A program made the translations under genes and the position numbers. Of a DNA stretch of 6,055 bases, positions 1 through 5,230 are shown one piece after another. The stretch's first letter is position 1. Each line of letters begins with the position of its first letter. The notes under the pieces were generated by a model. That model searched no databases. It saw nothing but the letters and a program-made list of their open reading frames with translations, and was not told the DNA's origin. Source of the stretch: Methanobrevibacter sp. (GTDB taxonomy: Archaea > Methanobacteriota > Methanobacteria > Methanobacteriales > Methanobacteriaceae); contig JAGCLR010000054.1 in assembly GCA_017646885.1 (NCBI GenBank), positions 1-6,055 of the forward strand, read 5' to 3'.

Positions 1-1666
1 AGAAAGCTTTATCTTGTGTGTAAACACCTACATAGTCTTTTGTTGCTTCTACTTTAGCACTTACATTCAAAATTGCTTTCAATCTTTGTTCTATTTGTTG
101 GTTGCCCTTCAAATTGAGTTCATTGTCGCGGCGCCAATCTGATTCACTATAAGGTTTTTTGATACCTGTTACACTATCCATAGCCCTTTCAGTCCAATCT
201 TGACTTCTCTTTGGTCTTGCTGTTCTTGGACCTATTTCTGTTACTATTGCTGCCCAACTTGGTTTCTGTCCCTTGTTTAGTCTAGCCTTATCAAATGGGG
301 ATAAACCATGCTGTAAGACGTCATCAATCGTATCTTCAACTATTACATAGCCAGCTGCTTTAAGTGCCTTATATGCTTCATTGAAATCTTCAACATCATC
401 TACATCTATCTTACCACGGTTCTTCCAGTATTCGGCAGTACCCTTATCTAATTGGTCTAATAGATACTGGCAAACATCGTCAAAGATTTTGTGTAATGTC
501 TTTGTGTTAAATCCTCTTGTGAATACTATCTTGTATGTGTCATAGAAGTCTTGAATGTTCAAATCAAATATACCTGTTCTACCAATGTGGAACTTTCTAT
601 TCAATTCGTTTGTACAATACACATAACATTCTTTGACTTGGGATTTATCAACTTTTCCGACCTTTGAACTGTCAATGTTCTTTGTATCTTTTGCCATTGT
701 TCTAATGGATTTGATAACAGATGTTGGGAGAACGAATACAGGACCGGCAGTCATATCACCACCGTGTAATCTGTTAATCTCAATCTTTTCTAGTTCATCA
801 ACATACTTGTCATTATCCAAGTTATCCATAATTCTTTGTAATTCTTTCCGTAAGCCAGTCAAATTTACAGGAGTTTTAATGACAGTGTCAGCAAGTTTTT
901 CAATAACTCTAACGGCATAATAGTAATACTGTTGCATTACTTCTAATGCTTTAGGTGTCTTTAAGAATTTAATCATACCAGTGATAACATTCTCTGGCAT
1001 TGGGTATGGTTTACCATTCTTCTTTGCTCTGTGCCAATCCCAAAATTCTTTAATGAGGGTTTCTTCTTCGGATAATCCTGCTCCACCTTCTAAATACTTA
1101 TCTAATTGAGTTAGTGCGAACTTGTAGTATTTGCCAAATGCTTTTTCTACATCTTCAGCTTCAGTACCATTAACAAATTTAATAAGGTCTTTTGGTGGAT
1201 TTGTTTCGTTACCCTTCTTCTTATCATTATACCAATCAAAGAACTGCTTTACATATTTGGCATTTGGGTCTTCGGATTCAGCATTGGATTCGTGCCATTT
1301 TGCTGCTCTATTCCACATTTCTTGTGATTCTGTTGTAAAATCATATTTTCGTCCAACTTGTTTGAAAAAATCATATAGAAATTCTTGCCAAGTTAATGAA
1401 CGCTGATCATTCTCTTCGTCTTCAACCAAATTAACATCTGGAATAGTATTACCAAATTTACTGTTAAGATACTTTTCAATAGAACCTTCAGTTTGTGGTC
1501 CTTTATTTGTAATCAAACGGCCGATATAATACATTACATTGGCAGATTCAGCATCCATAAATCCGAGTACATTTTGAATATATCCTAATTCTTGTGCTTC
1601 GGTTCTACCTTCTACGATAAACCCCTTGCTTTCAAGAAAATGCTGTGCTTGTTCTAATAAATTCAT
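1..1666 (-). CDS. Large putative virion/internal head protein, 3' end beyond window
   Basis: The frame is open for 555 codons from ATG at 1666 and runs off the window at base 1, so the C-terminus is missing. I do not recognise a named family. The protein is hydrophilic and rich in Lys, Glu and aromatic residues, with no signal peptide or membrane segment. Residues 1-19 form a short amphipathic N-terminus ending in Ile17-Val18-Glu19. T4 internal head proteins carry such a capsid-targeting peptide, cut by the gp21 protease after (L/I)-x-E. Residues about 140-193 and 206-260 are two diverged copies of one module: F(F/W)DW, then a Lys-rich turn, Pro residues, I-K-F, and a YY-rich helix. The start is fixed by GAGG six bases upstream. 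A TATAAATA late promoter precedes it and a terminator isolates it from the upstream genes. A late structural or ejected protein is the best inference; the biochemical role is unknown. Confidence 0.85.
   Translation of the reverse strand, partial: MNLLEQAQHFLESKGFIVEGRTEAQELGYIQNVLGFMDAESANVMYYIGRLITNKGPQTEGSIEKYLNSKFGNTIPDVNLVEDEENDQRSLTWQEFLYDFFKQVGRKYDFTTESQEMWNRAAKWHESNAESEDPNAKYVKQFFDWYNDKKKGNETNPPKDLIKFVNGTEAEDVEKAFGKYYKFALTQLDKYLEGGAGLSEEETLIKEFWDWHRAKKNGKPYPMPENVITGMIKFLKTPKALEVMQQYYYYAVRVIEKLADTVIKTPVNLTGLRKELQRIMDNLDNDKYVDELEKIEINRLHGGDMTAGPVFVLPTSVIKSIRTMAKDTKNIDSSKVGKVDKSQVKECYVYCTNELNRKFHIGRTGIFDLNIQDFYDTYKIVFTRGFNTKTLHKIFDDVCQYLLDQLDKGTAEYWKNRGKIDVDDVEDFNEAYKALKAAGYVIVEDTIDDVLQHGLSPFDKARLNKGQKPSWAAIVTEIGPRTARPKRSQDWTERAMDSVTGIKKPYSESDWRRDNELNLKGNQQIEQRLKAILNVSAKVEATKDYVGVYTQDKAF
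887..1249 (-). repeat. Two diverged intragenic protein repeats (about 54 aa each)
   Basis: Copy 1 covers residues about 140-193 (bases 1249-1088) and copy 2 residues about 206-260 (bases 1051-887) of the large protein. Shared features in order are K(Q/E)F(F/W)DW, a KK(K/N)G turn, a Pro-containing stretch, an I-x-K-F or I-K-F segment, Ala-x-x-Val, a Tyr-Tyr pair, and a helix ending near K-x-L. The similarity is at the protein level only and the copies are diverged, which suggests an old internal duplication. A weaker third relative may lie at residues 93-125. Confidence 0.55.
1610..1666 (-). other. Putative capsid-targeting peptide with prohead-protease site
   Basis: This segment encodes residues 1-19 of the large protein, an amphipathic helix-like stretch (L3, L4, A7, F10, L11) ending in Ile-Val-Glu followed by Gly. 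In T4, internal proteins start with a short targeting peptide that the gp21 protease removes after (L/I)-x-E. The match is to a short, degenerate rule, so this is an inference supported by the late promoter in front of the gene. Confidence 0.4.
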
Positions 1667-1693
1667 TTAAAAACCTCATTAAATTATCTAATG

Positions 1694-1701
1694 TATTTAT
1701 A
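1694..1701 (-). promoter_or_regulatory. T4-type late promoter (TATAAATA)
   Basis: The minus strand reads TATAAATA exactly, the T4 late-promoter consensus recognised by the phage sigma factor gp55 with no -35 element. Transcription should start near 1688, giving a leader of roughly 20 bases that contains the GAGG ribosome site of the large gene starting at 1666. It is the only exact match on either strand, and it sits between a terminator and a start codon, which makes chance unlikely despite the AT-rich sequence. Confidence 0.75.
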
Positions 1702-1733
1702 AAAAACTAGGGTCCCCAAAAAGGGGACCCTAG
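1701..1733 (-). terminator. Strong intrinsic terminator ending the small-gene cluster
   Basis: Bases 1707-1717 and 1723-1733 form a perfect 11-bp stem (CTAGGGTCCCC pairs with GGGGACCCTAG) around a 5-base loop. On the minus strand it is followed at once by six T residues (1706-1701). There is no comparable T-run on the plus-strand side, so it acts on minus-strand transcription. It lies 22 bases beyond the stop codon of the 143-aa gene and should separate the upstream cluster from the late gene. Confidence 0.93.
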
Positions 1734-1755
1734 AAGGAGCCGTTATGTTGAAAAT

Positions 1756-2187
1756 TTATACGAAATCTGTATTACCAAGTGCGATTTTGAAGTTCTCTCT
1801 GGCATATTTGGCATAATCAAGACCCTTCGGAACATTCAACTTCAACTGGTCAATTACATTTTCCATACCGACAGAAAGTGAGTTATCATTGAACAAATAC
1901 ATTCCGAACAAAGAACAATCACTTAATTCGTATGTAAACTTACTACTTTTATTGTATTCATCGTAAGTAACGATAATGTCAAAGAGCGGCTGGTTTTTAT
2001 CCATATCCCAGTAGGTGAAAATTTCGTGATTATCAAAATCGTATTCATCTACTCGGTCAACAACCAACTTTTCCAACTGCTTTATAGTTTTCATTACTAC
2101 CACACCCTTGTGCAGATGGACAGGGAGCTGCCAAGCAAGATTTTTGGTTTTGATTAGTTCTTCTATTGTACTTCTGTTTAATTCCAT
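1756..2187 (-). CDS. Hypothetical protein, 143 aa, last gene before terminator
   Basis: I do not recognise the family. The protein is soluble and acidic, with an N-terminal helix, a middle region rich in aromatic and acidic residues that looks like beta strands (about residues 55-100), and a C-terminal helix. It has no metal-binding Cys cluster and no membrane segment. The ATG shares its A with the TAA stop of the upstream 119-aa gene, and the ribosome site AAGGA lies in the last codons of that gene, so translation is coupled. It ends in Thr-Asp-Phe-Val then TAA, echoing the Asp-Phe ending of other genes in this window although no gene starts there. An internal Met at residue 32 lacks a good ribosome site, so the longer form is kept. 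Confidence 0.85.
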   Translation of the reverse strand: MELNRSTIEELIKTKNLAWQLPVHLHKGVVVMKTIKQLEKLVVDRVDEYDFDNHEIFTYWDMDKNQPLFDIIVTYDEYNKSSKFTYELSDCSLFGMYLFNDNSLSVGMENVIDQLKLNVPKGLDYAKYARENFKIALGNTDFV

Positions 2188-2198
2188 TAGAAATCCTT
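2185..2198 (-). promoter_or_regulatory. Stop/start junction with embedded ribosome site
   Basis: The minus strand reads AAGGATTTCTAATG. AAGGA is the Shine-Dalgarno site, six bases before ATG, while the same bases encode the final Lys-Asp-Phe and TAA stop of the 119-aa gene. It belongs to the same junction design as those at 4890, 5216 and 5506. Confidence 0.8.
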
Positions 2199-2546
2199 CT
2201 TAATCTTATTTGTGCGTTTTGCCTGTATAATTTGTTTGTTAATCATTATGGCTTCTTGCATCAAATCGTGAACCTTCTTCTGCAAATCGGTTTCACTGAT
2301 AATCTTCAAATCTACAACTTCGTCATAATCGTAACTCATTTGTGGGCGGTAGTTCTTTGATGCCACCTTGAACTTTGGGAAAACGCATTTGCCATCCTGA
2401 AAATTGTCAAATGAAATAGTCATCAGTCGTCCTTGGTATTTCAAACTATCCGGCAGATAAACTAATTGTACAGAACCGCCATTTGCGTTAAAGACATCAA
2501 AACCTTCGGCTTCAAAAATTTCTCTAATTCTTTCTAGACTTATCAT
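2187..2546 (-). CDS. Hypothetical protein, 119 aa, array-type architecture
   Basis: The family is unknown. It has an N-terminal helix (E-R-I-R-E-I-F, residues 5-11) followed by Gly-Phe, a strand-rich middle with a GGSVQLVYL segment, and a long charged C-terminal helix ending in K-I-K-K-D-F. This plan matches the small proteins encoded at 4155-5219, so it may be a distant member of the same family. The ATG lies inside the 3' end of the zinc-ribbon gene (23-base overlap in another frame), and GAGG four bases upstream supports it. Its final codons provide the ribosome site of the next gene. Base composition is less AT-rich than the distal array. Confidence 0.85.
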   Translation of the reverse strand: MISLERIREIFEAEGFDVFNANGGSVQLVYLPDSLKYQGRLMTISFDNFQDGKCVFPKFKVASKNYRPQMSYDYDEVVDLKIISETDLQKKVHDLMQEAIMINKQIIQAKRTNKIKKDF

Positions 2547-2739
2547 ACTGCCTCATAAGAATCAATCGTGCTGGAATGACCTTGTTCATATTACAATCGT
2601 CACAGCAACGGAATGTTTCGCCCATCTTGGCATCTTCTTCCTTGGTTTTCCCATTTGCTTCCCAGTAACCACGGGTTGAATTTCCGTGTCCGGTAAATTT
2701 CTGCCCACAGAACGGACAGGTTGTTACAAGTTCTTCCAT
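2524..2739 (-). CDS. Small zinc-ribbon protein, 71 aa
   Basis: Counted from the chosen start, Cys8-P-F-Cys11-G is a zinc knuckle, and a second knuckle is Cys46-D-D-Cys49 with an extra Cys at 45. The roughly 34-residue spacing is typical of small zinc-ribbon or treble-clef phage proteins, which often bind nucleic acid or protein partners; the specific role is unknown. An ATG four codons upstream (2751) is in frame, but it overlaps GGAGG, which sits five bases before the ATG at 2739, so the shorter form is preferred. The stop is TAG. The 3' end overlaps the next gene by 23 bases. The gap to the upstream membrane-protein gene is 12 bases. Confidence 0.85.
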   Translation of the reverse strand: MEELVTTCPFCGQKFTGHGNSTRGYWEANGKTKEEDAKMGETFRCCDDCNMNKVIPARLILMRQYDKSRKN

Positions 2740-2749
2740 TATGTCCTCC
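2737..2749 (-). promoter_or_regulatory. Ribosome site deciding the zinc-ribbon start
   Basis: The minus strand reads GGAGGACATAATG, a near-perfect Shine-Dalgarno site five bases before ATG at 2739. The upstream in-frame ATG at 2751 partly overlaps this GGAGG and has no comparable site of its own, so 2739 is the more likely start. Confidence 0.8.
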
Positions 2750-2751
2750 AT

Positions 2752-2895
2752 TTATCGTTGCAAATCTTCCAGTATTGCTACTGTTAGTGGAATCATAAAA
2801 AGCCAGACAGAAAAAATCAATAGTGCAGATAAAATAGGTGAATTAATGATTTTTCTGTATATTCTATCTATTCGTTGTTCAAATGTTCTATTCAT
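2752..2895 (-). CDS. Small single-pass membrane protein, 47 aa
   Basis: This short frame fills the space between the 264-aa gene and the zinc-ribbon gene. It begins at ATG 2895, two bases after the TAA of the upstream gene, and ends with TAA at 2752. Residues 1-20 are strongly basic (six Arg or Lys) and residues 21-42 are a continuous hydrophobic stretch with Trp31 and Pro36, followed by a short E-D-L-Q-R tail. By the positive-inside rule the N-terminus should be cytoplasmic. No good Shine-Dalgarno site is visible, so it may depend on reinitiation after the upstream stop. The function is unknown; small membrane proteins of phages can modify the host envelope or block superinfection, but nothing here proves that. 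Confidence 0.7.
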   Translation of the reverse strand: MNRTFEQRIDRIYRKIINSPILSALLIFSVWLFMIPLTVAILEDLQR

Positions 2896-2897
2896 AA

Positions 2898-3692
2898 TTA
2901 GTCAATGTTGTTAAGAGTGTCAATGATAAATTCCAGCTTGTCCTTCGTGAAGGTCCAGGTGAAGTTTTCGTTATATTCACCAGAATGTTGAAGCTTCGGT
3001 TCACCCCACTTTTCGGTCAGTTGTTCACGAACATTCTTCGGCATATTGCGAGTAACACGGATTTTTAATTCGTCCGTCCATTTCTTTGTAGTGGAATCCA
3101 AATCAACTTTGTTATAACCAATACTAACAGAACATTCGTCATCGTCAATCCAATAGAAACCGAAAATGCTAATCTTGTTGTCAATCGTTTCCTGCCAATT
3201 ATGAACACAATCGTAATTGCCGTTATAGTGGAGCTTCTTGTTCAAATCCAAGAGAGCCTTGTTCAAGCGGAGAGTATCAACGCAGTTGAACATAATATGG
3301 AGTTCATTATCATCATTATCAAAAATTCGTCCGTCAGCCTTAATGTAAATTCTCTTACCGAAGAAGTAGGCCTTAGCAACATAACCAGAACATTCGGTCG
3401 GTTCAATAGTGTCAATGTCAATCAGACCAATCACACTAACAGGAACCAGTTCACGAACAGAATTAAATTTCTTGAACGAACCAACATTCACGAAACGCAT
3501 TTCCTTCTTTTCGGACTTCGTGATAATCGCACCGTCAGTTGTCTTTTCAATGTTTTCAAACCAGGTTTCACTAATCAAATTGCCTTCGGAATCCATCAAA
3601 TTCCAAAGCTTGTTGCGGTTCTTACCAACCTTAATGTACTTGGCATCAAACGGGAGAATTGTGGTGATTTTGGTGAGCTGCGATTTCTTCAT
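2898..3692 (-). CDS. 264-aa protein with WG-like repeats, own promoter
   Basis: The function is unknown. Residues 28-59 (K-L-W-N-L-M-D-S-E-G-N-L-I-S, then W-F-E-N-I) resemble a WG-type beta-hairpin repeat, and residues about 103-125 (Y-V-A-K-A-Y-F-F-G-K, then Y-I-K-A-D-G) look like a second, more diverged copy. The C-terminal third is a mixed helix/strand region with no recognised motif. There is no signal peptide. GAGG seven to eight bases before the ATG fixes the start, and a sigma70-type promoter lies about 30 bases upstream, so this gene can be expressed independently of the array. Its codons favour C-ending forms (AAC, TTC, ATC), and the region is clearly more GC-rich than the genes above 3750, suggesting a different origin or selection for strong expression. 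Confidence 0.9.
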   Translation of the reverse strand: MKKSQLTKITTILPFDAKYIKVGKNRNKLWNLMDSEGNLISETWFENIEKTTDGAIITKSEKKEMRFVNVGSFKKFNSVRELVPVSVIGLIDIDTIEPTECSGYVAKAYFFGKRIYIKADGRIFDNDDNELHIMFNCVDTLRLNKALLDLNKKLHYNGNYDCVHNWQETIDNKISIFGFYWIDDDECSVSIGYNKVDLDSTTKKWTDELKIRVTRNMPKNVREQLTEKWGEPKLQHSGEYNENFTWTFTKDKLEFIIDTLNNID

Positions 3693-3720
3693 AGTGTTAC
3701 CTCTTTTTTATTACATAACA

Positions 3721-3749
3721 AATATACTAATTTATCGCAGTTTTGTCAA
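3721..3749 (-). promoter_or_regulatory. Sigma70-type promoter for the 264-aa gene
   Basis: The minus strand has TTGACA (3749-3744), a 17-base spacer, and TATATT (3726-3721), a full -35 match and near-perfect -10. The -10 continues as TATATTTG, which also fits the TAnnTTTG element of Bacteroidota-type promoters. Transcription should begin near 3714, leaving a short leader with the GAGG ribosome site. The stop codon of the SufE-like gene lies inside the -35 box. Confidence 0.85.
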
Positions 3750-4162
3750 TGGTTGTAAAGAATTTTATTGTAAAATTTTATATACAAATCTATTTGTTTC
3801 AAAATGCTCGCAAAGCCGTTGTTCCTGGTCGCACTTAGCCCATACAATAAACCAATCTCTATAAACACATTCTGGTCTACTTGAGCCATTTCCTGGCAAG
3901 TCCTGCCATTATAGAGCATTGTGGCTAAAATTCCCAACCCCAAAGAGAGCAAGCCAATCTCGGCATCTACTTCAAAATGTAAATTATTGTTTACAAAGAC
4001 TGGTTTTAACCATAATTTCGTAGAACACCCCTTAATCAGGTATTTGTCTTCTCTAATGTTTTCCGAACATTTATGATTTTTAGCCAAATTTATTAAAAAA
4101 GTCCACTTTTCATCAGTAGACTTAAAATTCGCAAATGTTTGTTTTAATTCGTCTTCAGTCAC
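3746..4162 (-). CDS. sufE: SufE-like sulfur-transfer protein
   Basis: SufE accepts persulfide sulfur from the cysteine desulfurase SufS on a conserved Cys and passes it to the SufBCD scaffold for iron-sulfur cluster assembly in the cytoplasm. At 138 aa it has the usual length of the family. The SufE pattern is visible in order: an N-terminal helix, I43-K-G-Cys46-x-x-x-x-W51 (compare I-Q-G-C-x-x-x-W in E. coli SufE, with Cys46 the sulfur acceptor), the G-L-x-x-x-x-x-x-L-Y-N-G segment near residues 75-86, and L109-S-A-T-R113-x-x-G116, matching L-T-P-S-R-x-x-G. The start is GTG with AGGG six bases upstream, overlapping the previous gene by 8 bases, so it belongs to the phage operon. No SufS, SufB or scaffold gene is present, so it presumably works with host SufS. 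CsdE, a close relative paired with CsdA, is an alternative. Confidence 0.88.
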   Translation of the reverse strand: MTEDELKQTFANFKSTDEKWTFLINLAKNHKCSENIREDKYLIKGCSTKLWLKPVFVNNNLHFEVDAEIGLLSLGLGILATMLYNGRTCQEMAQVDQNVFIEIGLLYGLSATRNNGFASILKQIDLYIKFYNKILYNH

Positions 4163-4172
4163 AATCTTCCCT
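4155..4172 (-). promoter_or_regulatory. Coupled junction with GTG start of the sufE-like gene
   Basis: The minus strand reads AGGGAAGATTGTGACTGA. AGGG lies six bases before the GTG start, and the same bases encode the end of the 102-aa protein (Glu-Asp-Cys-Asp, TGA). Start and stop overlap by 8 bases. It closely resembles the junction at 4456-4474. Confidence 0.75.
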
Positions 4173-4463
4173 AATTCGTTCTAATTGTTGTAATTTATAT
4201 GCTTTTTTAAATTCCGGCAGAGCTTGTTCATTAAATACTTTCCAAAATTCTTCTACAGTATCTACTCTTTCGTGTAAGTATCTGTATTCAAATCCATACA
4301 TTGATTCTCTTTTTGTAAAAAGTTCTATTGCGTGAGTTCCATCCCAACAGCTATATGTTTCTCCCAATGGAAGTCCTTTGTAAATAAGTCTGCTGGGAAT
4401 GGGTCTAGTATCTTTTGTCAATCCCAAGTCGGCAATAATTTTATTTACTTCTGCTTCAGTCAA
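4155..4463 (-). CDS. Hypothetical protein, 102 aa, array member
   Basis: I do not recognise this family. The N-terminus (M-T-E-A-E-V-N-K-I-I-A-D-L-G-L) is a short helix similar to that of the 145-aa neighbour (M-T-F-D-E-V-D-K-I-I-C-S-Y-G-F). A compact middle with Gly, Tyr and Trp follows, then a charged helix ending in E-R-I-R-E-D-C-D. The start is TTG at 4463 with GGAG seven bases upstream, inside the last codons of the upstream gene (8-base overlap). The gene directly precedes and is translationally coupled to the SufE-like gene by a matching 8-base overlap, which hints at shared expression but not necessarily shared function. Confidence 0.8.
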   Translation of the reverse strand: MTEAEVNKIIADLGLTKDTRPIPSRLIYKGLPLGETYSCWDGTHAIELFTKRESMYGFEYRYLHERVDTVEEFWKVFNEQALPEFKKAYKLQQLERIREDCD

Positions 4464-4474
4464 AATCAGTCTCC
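4456..4474 (-). promoter_or_regulatory. Coupled junction with TTG start
   Basis: The minus strand reads GGAGACTGATTTTGACTGA. GGAG is seven bases before the TTG start of the 102-aa gene, and the same bases encode the Glu-Thr-Asp-Phe-Asp end and TGA stop of the 145-aa gene. No ATG is available near this position in the downstream frame. Confidence 0.75.
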
Positions 4475-4893
4475 AACTTTTCTAGTTTCTTATTCATTTT
4501 CGCAATCTTTTGTTCTTGTAACAATGATTCAAGACTTGTTTTAAAATTTTTTAGTTCTTTGTGTAATCGTTCTTCAGTCAATTTAAAAGATTTAGTGTGT
4601 ATATTTATTCTCCACAATTTTAATGATTCAATAGCATAATTTATACCAATTTCACCAGTACTCCATAATACAATAGGTGAAAATGTAATAACATCCACTC
4701 TGTTCAAAGCTTTTTCGCTGAAATGCTTTTTATCTAAACTATTTAAATTTTGTTCGCATAAATTTTCAATATAAAGTGCTAATCTATCTATTCCAGGATA
4801 CTTATAGTACATTGCTGAGTGTCCATATTCTTCACCGCCTTCACAATAAAATCCATACGAACAAATTATTTTATCTACTTCATCAAAAGTCAT
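4456..4893 (-). CDS. Hypothetical protein, 145 aa, array member
   Basis: The family is unknown. An N-terminal helix (F-D-E-V-D-K-I-I, then G-F, residues 3-15) is followed by a Gly/Tyr-rich segment and a strand-rich middle (residues about 28-90). A long C-terminal helix with heptad-like Leu/Lys/Glu spacing (residues about 105-143) is a likely coiled coil and ends in L-E-T-D-F-D. This layout is shared with its neighbours. ATG at 4893 overlaps the upstream TGA as ATGA, with AAGGA six bases before it. The region is very AT-rich. It may take part in protein-protein contacts through the coiled coil, which is inference only. Confidence 0.85.
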   Translation of the reverse strand: MTFDEVDKIICSYGFYCEGGEEYGHSAMYYKYPGIDRLALYIENLCEQNLNSLDKKHFSEKALNRVDVITFSPIVLWSTGEIGINYAIESLKLWRINIHTKSFKLTEERLHKELKNFKTSLESLLQEQKIAKMNKKLEKLETDFD

Positions 4894-4904
4894 TTGAAAT
4901 CCTT
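4890..4904 (-). promoter_or_regulatory. Best example of the KDFK stop/start junction
   Basis: The minus strand reads AAGGATTTCAAATGA. Read in the upstream frame it is Lys-Asp-Phe-Lys-stop; read as a translation signal it is a Shine-Dalgarno site AAGGA, a six-base A/T-rich spacer, and an ATG overlapping the TGA. Close variants occur at 5506, 5216 and 2185. Confidence 0.85.
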
Positions 4905-5219
4905 TTTCATTTTGCGTTCTTTCATTTCCGCAAGTATTCTTTTGCGTTGTATTATAAGTTCATTCAAATGTTTTTCAAATGGTTCTACTTCTATATAAGT
5001 GTGTCTTTTATTTTTATCACCTACTATTTTATCGTGTTTTAAATGTATACTGTCAAACAAATATGCTTTACCACTGTATATACTATATGCTCCTATGAAA
5101 CTAGAAGGTCCATCTCCATCAAAACATAAACAGTATTCATTCCCATAATTAAAATGAACCTTCAAATGATACTTGAGTATCAACTTATCAAGTTCATCAT
5201 TTTCAAATAGTAAAGTCAT
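4890..5219 (-). CDS. Hypothetical protein, 109 aa, array member
   Basis: I do not recognise the family. The N-terminal helix N-D-E-L-D-K-L-I-L-K-Y resembles the equivalent part of the 145- and 102-aa neighbours. The middle holds C-L-C-F-D-G-D-G and several predicted strands, and the C-terminal helix (residues about 80-109) is Lys/Glu-rich and ends in K-M-K-K-D-F-K. There are no membrane segments. ATG 5219 overlaps the TGA of the upstream broken gene as ATGA, with AAGGA six bases ahead. If that upstream gene is terminated early by its nonsense codon, coupled translation of this gene may be reduced. Confidence 0.85.
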   Translation of the reverse strand: MTLLFENDELDKLILKYHLKVHFNYGNEYCLCFDGDGPSSFIGAYSIYSGKAYLFDSIHLKHDKIVGDKNKRHTYIEVEPFEKHLNELIIQRKRILAEMKERKMKKDFK

Positions 5220-5230
5220 ACAAAATCCTT
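5216..5230 (-). promoter_or_regulatory. KDFV stop/start junction
   Basis: The minus strand reads AAGGATTTTGTATGA: AAGGA, a six-base spacer, and ATG overlapping TGA. It also encodes Lys-Asp-Phe-Val-stop of the interrupted upstream gene, so that gene's 3' end still looks intact. Confidence 0.8.

Noticed and set aside
633..1406. Plus-strand open frames at 633-920 and 1131-1406.
   Set aside because: They lie opposite the 555-codon minus-strand gene, have no convincing ribosome site, and have the low-complexity Ser/Phe/Leu make-up typical of antisense shadows.
2740..2751. Upstream ATG at 2751 as the zinc-ribbon gene start (75 aa).
   Set aside because: It overlaps the strong GGAGG site that serves the ATG at 2739, and has no SD site of its own.
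3201..3864. Plus-strand open frames of 185 and 151 aa over the 264-aa gene and its promoter.
   Set aside because: They overlap a well-supported minus-strand gene with promoter and SD site, and run into the SufE-like gene. No promoter or SD site supports them.
4192..4199. TATAAATT on the minus strand just upstream of the SufE-like gene as a late promoter.
   Set aside because: It has one mismatch and is within the 102-aa coding sequence; the predicted start would leave almost no room before GTG at 4162. Weak on sequence alone.
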